Position numbers and translations under genes: made by a program. Positions 61,815 to 64,000 of a DNA stretch of 64,000 nt are shown here, in pieces (position 1 is the stretch's first letter; each line of letters starts with the position of its first letter). Below the pieces are notes generated by a model. It was not told where the DNA came from, did not search any database, and saw only the letters and a list, made by a program, of their open reading frames with translations. Source of the stretch: JANWXR01 sp964608265 (GTDB lineage: Bacteria; Chloroflexota; Anaerolineae; Anaerolineales; UBA6663); contig CAZSNP010000007.1 in the NCBI GenBank assembly GCA_964608265.1, positions 38,828-102,827 on the forward strand. The letters are read 5' to 3'.

Positions 61815-62125
61815 AGGCGTAGATTATCCTTTCGTCGTTTTCGACGGCGATTGTACCGCGTACTCGAAGAAGGTCGAAGTAGCGCCGCATATCATCGCGC
61901 GTGGCGTGGTCGAGGCCGTCGCGAATGTCGGCCACTTCGGTTTCGATGGCGGCGATCTGTTCTTCGCCACCCGATAGAAGCGCGGGGTGCCGTCTTTGAC
62001 CTGACCGCGCACCCACAGACCTTCCGTCTGGGCGACCTTGCCATCGTACGCACGTTCTTGCGGGTCAATCGCGACCTCCCGCGCGCGGCGCTGGACGCGC
62101 TCCGGGATCTCAGCCGCTTTGGATA
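61815..62125 (-). pseudogene. Possible gene remnant with frameshift, family unknown
   Basis: The minus strand reads like protein in two frames that join near 61980: VQRRAREVAIDPQERAYDGK ... GTPRFYRV, then GEEQIAAIETEVADIRDGL and RRYFDLLRVRGTIAVEND. The second part resembles helical C-terminal regions of serine recombinases, but weakly. It runs out against the mvaD start. The rest of the 450 bases between mvaD and higA holds only a terminator. Confidence 0.3.
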
Positions 62126-62134
62126 CTCCACAAC

Positions 62135-62160
62135 AAAAAACCGCCCGCGCTTTGGGGCGG
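62135..62160 (-). terminator. Terminator downstream of higA
   Basis: On the minus strand CCGCCC/GGGCGG (6 bp, 8-base loop) is followed by TTTTTTG. It lies 100 bp after the higA stop. Confidence 0.85.
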
Positions 62161-62260
62161 CTCGTGAAGTGTGCTATGTGCTATGCTGTGAGCACCATCG
62201 CCGCTCGTATCGGCATGGTCATCGGCCCGGCTGTTTGCAGCAGCGCGGGCCGGTTTCGTG

Positions 62261-62572
62261 TCAGGCGGTGACTGGCTGTCGGTGATGGGCCTTCACTTCG
62301 CGCTCAATGCGCTTACCCGTCTGCCGCTGGGCAATCTCCAGATCATAGGCGGCCTGTAGATTCAGCCAGACATTCGCGCTTGTGCCGAAGTAGCGGGCCA
62401 GGCGCAGCGCGGTATCCGCCGACACTGACCGCTGCCCGCGCACAATCTGGCTAATCCGCAGCGCCGGCACGCCGATGTCCTTCGCCAACCGGTATTGGGT
62501 CAGGCCCAACGGCTTCATAAAGTCCTCCAGCAGCACTTCGCCGGGATGAACGGAGGGGAGTCGGTTGGTCAT
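62261..62572 (-). CDS. higA: HigA-type antitoxin
   Basis: The 103-residue protein has a helix-turn-helix XRE domain with VHPGEVLLEDFMKPLGLTQYRLA, VPALRISQIVRGQRSVSADTALRLARYFGTS and WLNLQAAYDL, the HigA/VapI pattern. It follows higB by 10 bp. It should bind its own promoter and block the toxin. A GAGAGG site suits ATG 62572; ATG 62575 is also possible. Confidence 0.93.
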   Translation of the reverse strand: MTNRLPSVHPGEVLLEDFMKPLGLTQYRLAKDIGVPALRISQIVRGQRSVSADTALRLARYFGTSANVWLNLQAAYDLEIAQRQTGKRIEREVKAHHRQPVTA

Positions 62573-62582
62573 CATGCACCTC

Positions 62583-62867
62583 TCAACGGTGGTAATCCAC
62601 AATCTCAACGCGCTGCGCTTTGCCATCGGCCCACCCAAAGCAAATACGCCATTGGTCATTGATCCGAATGCTGTGCTGCCCGGCGCGGTCGCCGGTGAGT
62701 TTCTCCAATCGGTTCCCCGCCGGGGCGGCCAGGTCGCGCAAGTCCTCGGCAGTGTGCAAGTACAACAGCTTTCGCCGCGCCGCCCGCTGAATGGCCGGGG
62801 GGAGTTTGCGAGACCTCTCCCCGCGAAAGACTTTCTCGGTTTCGGCGTCAGCAAAGGATTCGATCAT
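62583..62867 (-). CDS. higB: HigB-type toxin
   Basis: The 94-residue protein is a RelE-fold mRNA interferase. IESFADAETEKVFRGERSRKLP at the start and SIRINDQWRICFGWADG with VEIVDYH at the end are HigB landmarks. The toxin-first order is normal for HigBA. Confidence 0.93.
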   Translation of the reverse strand: MIESFADAETEKVFRGERSRKLPPAIQRAARRKLLYLHTAEDLRDLAAPAGNRLEKLTGDRAGQHSIRINDQWRICFGWADGKAQRVEIVDYHR

Positions 62868-63050
62868 CTGTGCGGGATGGTATCACGCGATGATACCGCC
62901 CGTCAAGAAACGCGCCGCTGCCAATATGGCACGTGCACGGCTTTCACCGCGCGCCGGCTGGCTTGTTCGCCGCGCCGGGCAATGCTCAGCGGCTGGTGAT
63001 CATGTGGTGACTGCGATGTGCGAGAAGAACGACTCGGCTCTATCACTGGA

Positions 63051-63115
63051 TGCGCGTAGCCAGTAAGGGCTGTGTTGTGAATTGAGAAGATTCATCGAAG
63101 GGCATTGAGGCTATC
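63051..63115. repeat. 65-bp dispersed intergenic repeat, copy B
   Basis: It has the same ends as copy A at 19611-19681 (TGCGCGTAGCCAGTA and TTGAGGCTAT). It lies in the 305 bases between higB and the ATP-grasp gene; the rest of that stretch holds no gene I recognise. A promoter follows at 63120-63148. Confidence 0.7.
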
Positions 63116-63119
63116 CGCA

Positions 63120-63148
63120 TTCGCGCGATCAGCGCAAATCACTATAAT
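63120..63148 (+). promoter_or_regulatory. Probable promoter of the ATP-grasp gene
   Basis: TATAAT (63143-63148) is a perfect -10 box. The -35 position at 17 bp is TTCGCG, weak. An AAGGGAG ribosome site and ATG 63173 follow. Confidence 0.55.
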
Positions 63149-63172
63149 GGCTTGTTGCCGAAGGGAGCCGAT

Positions 63173-64000
63173 ATGACCCGCCGTTTCAAAATCCTCATCG
63201 TCAACAACCTCAACCCGGATTGGCCCGCCTCCGATATTGACTGGTCGCGGCGCATGGTGCGCCAGCTCTCCGGGGCCCTCAAGCTCAACGGGTGGGAACA
63301 TGCCGCGCTCGAGGTGTTCGAGTCGCTCGATGCCCTCGCGCCGTATGATCCGCGCGAGTGGTTGATCTGGAATTGGTGCGAGGAGCTGGGCGGGCAGCCG
63401 TGGACGGATGCGGCCGCCGCCGCCGAGATGGAGGCGCGCGGCTTCGCCTTCACCGGCTCGGCCCCCGGCGTGCTGGCCTTCGCGATGGACCGCGAGAACA
63501 TCAAGGCGCGTTTGCGCGCGCACGGCCTGCCCACCCTGCCGGCGCGCCGCCTCACCACTCCGCAGCTTGCTGCGGAGTGGATGACCTTCCCCGCCATCGT
63601 CAAAGGCTGCACCCAGCACGGCTCGTTCGGCATCGAGCCGGAGGCCGTGGTGCACACCACCGCCCAGCTCGCCGACCGCATCGCCTGGCTGCGCGCCGAA
63701 CTCGATTGTGATGCGCTCGTTGAGCCCTTCCTCGACACGCGCGAATTTCACGTGGCCGTGCTCGGCAACGGCGATGCCCGCGCGCTGCCCCCGGTGGAAT
63801 ACGACTACGGCGCCTTCGCCGACCCGGAGCAGCGTATCTTCGCCTATTCGTACAAACACGATGAGACCGCCTACGGCTACCACGCCGTGAAGATGCGCAG
63901 CCCCGCCCCGCAGGACAAGCCGGGCTGGCGCGCGCGCCTCGAAGAAGTGGGCCTGGCCACGTACAAGGCCTTCGGCCTGACCGATTACGGGCGGATTGAT
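63173..64000 (+). CDS. D-alanine-D-alanine ligase-like ATP-grasp enzyme (C-terminus off the edge)
   Basis: 276 codons are visible. The N-terminal part (ILIVNNLNPDWPASD) is a Rossmann-like domain; FTGSAPGVLAFAMDRENIKARLRAHGLPT and FPAIVKGCTQHGSFGI are ATP-grasp segments of the Ddl family. LVEPFLDTREFHVAVLGNG and PPVEYDY follow. The catalytic metal-binding residues are beyond the edge. It may make dipeptides other than D-Ala-D-Ala, as many Ddl-like enzymes do. AAGGGAG precedes ATG 63173. Confidence 0.85.
   Translation, partial: MTRRFKILIVNNLNPDWPASDIDWSRRMVRQLSGALKLNGWEHAALEVFESLDALAPYDPREWLIWNWCEELGGQPWTDAAAAAEMEARGFAFTGSAPGVLAFAMDRENIKARLRAHGLPTLPARRLTTPQLAAEWMTFPAIVKGCTQHGSFGIEPEAVVHTTAQLADRIAWLRAELDCDALVEPFLDTREFHVAVLGNGDARALPPVEYDYGAFADPEQRIFAYSYKHDETAYGYHAVKMRSPAPQDKPGWRARLEEVGLATYKAFGLTDYGRID

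Overview
The window is about 64 kb of GC-rich DNA from a bacterial chromosome. Gene content points to Chloroflexota: a mevalonate-type decarboxylase next to a type 2 isopentenyl-diphosphate isomerase, a receiver/MinD fusion protein, FecR-like proteins without Fe uptake genes, DUF3179 lipoproteins and dense 4-bp stop/start overlaps. That placement is inference from gene content; no search was run.

Left part (1-25 kb) is mostly housekeeping: a VanY-type carboxypeptidase (cut by the edge), hemW, a prenyl synthase with fni, acpP with clear promoter and terminator, DUF3179, aroQ, a signalling operon (receiver-MinD, Sir2, GAF histidine kinase), lepB, two response regulators, an MFS transporter, tRNA-Glu(UUC), ettA, an EamA transporter, a FecR/discoidin lipoprotein, a CitE-like lyase and a MaoC hydratase separated by a HepT/MntA toxin-antitoxin pair, then the fabG-asp23-nusB-tat operon and the corA operon.

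Middle part (about 25.3-50 kb) is an accessory island. It opens with a decayed fragment of a NicO-type metal transporter and closes with an intact copy of the same gene in the same orientation. Between them runs one tightly packed plus-strand operon of a nonribosomal peptide pathway: a membrane protein, an ornithine cyclodeaminase-family enzyme, a PigA/PltE-like acyl-ACP dehydrogenase, a stand-alone adenylation enzyme, a ferric-reductase-like heme membrane protein, a stand-alone carrier protein, then NRPS genes. The first NRPS is C-A-PCP-E, and its A domain (hand-read code very close to asparagine) carries a zinc-ribbon plus PP-loop ATPase insertion between motifs A8 and A9. The second module is divided over three genes: C-A(core), a guanidinoacetate-methyltransferase-like enzyme, and A(tail)-PCP-E. 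The last gene is C-PCP-TE with no A domain, an atypical HHxxxDR condensation motif and a Cys nucleophile in the thioesterase. HupE, an SGNH-like membrane protein and NicO follow in the same operon. The best reading is a pyrrole-2-carboxyl-capped, D-amino-acid-containing, possibly amidine or thioamide and N-methylated small peptide, perhaps linked to metal handling.

Right part (50-64 kb) returns to ordinary genes: a broken terpenoid-cyclase-fold gene, a zinc-ribbon membrane protein, radC, two tandem clan-A glycosidase-like paralogues, a FecR protein, acylphosphatase, a peptidase-MA-like protein, an AEC transporter, a HEAT-repeat protein, rseP, a mevalonate-pathway decarboxylase, a gene remnant, a HigBA module and a D-Ala-D-Ala-ligase-like ATP-grasp enzyme cut by the edge.

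A second theme is repeats. Short stretches with 7-bp periodicity recur between genes and also inside hemW and two NRPS adenylation domains in frame. ACGTTTC-type palindromic versions supply the same C-terminal VKREA peptide to two unrelated proteins. A separate 65-bp intergenic repeat occurs twice, 43 kb apart.
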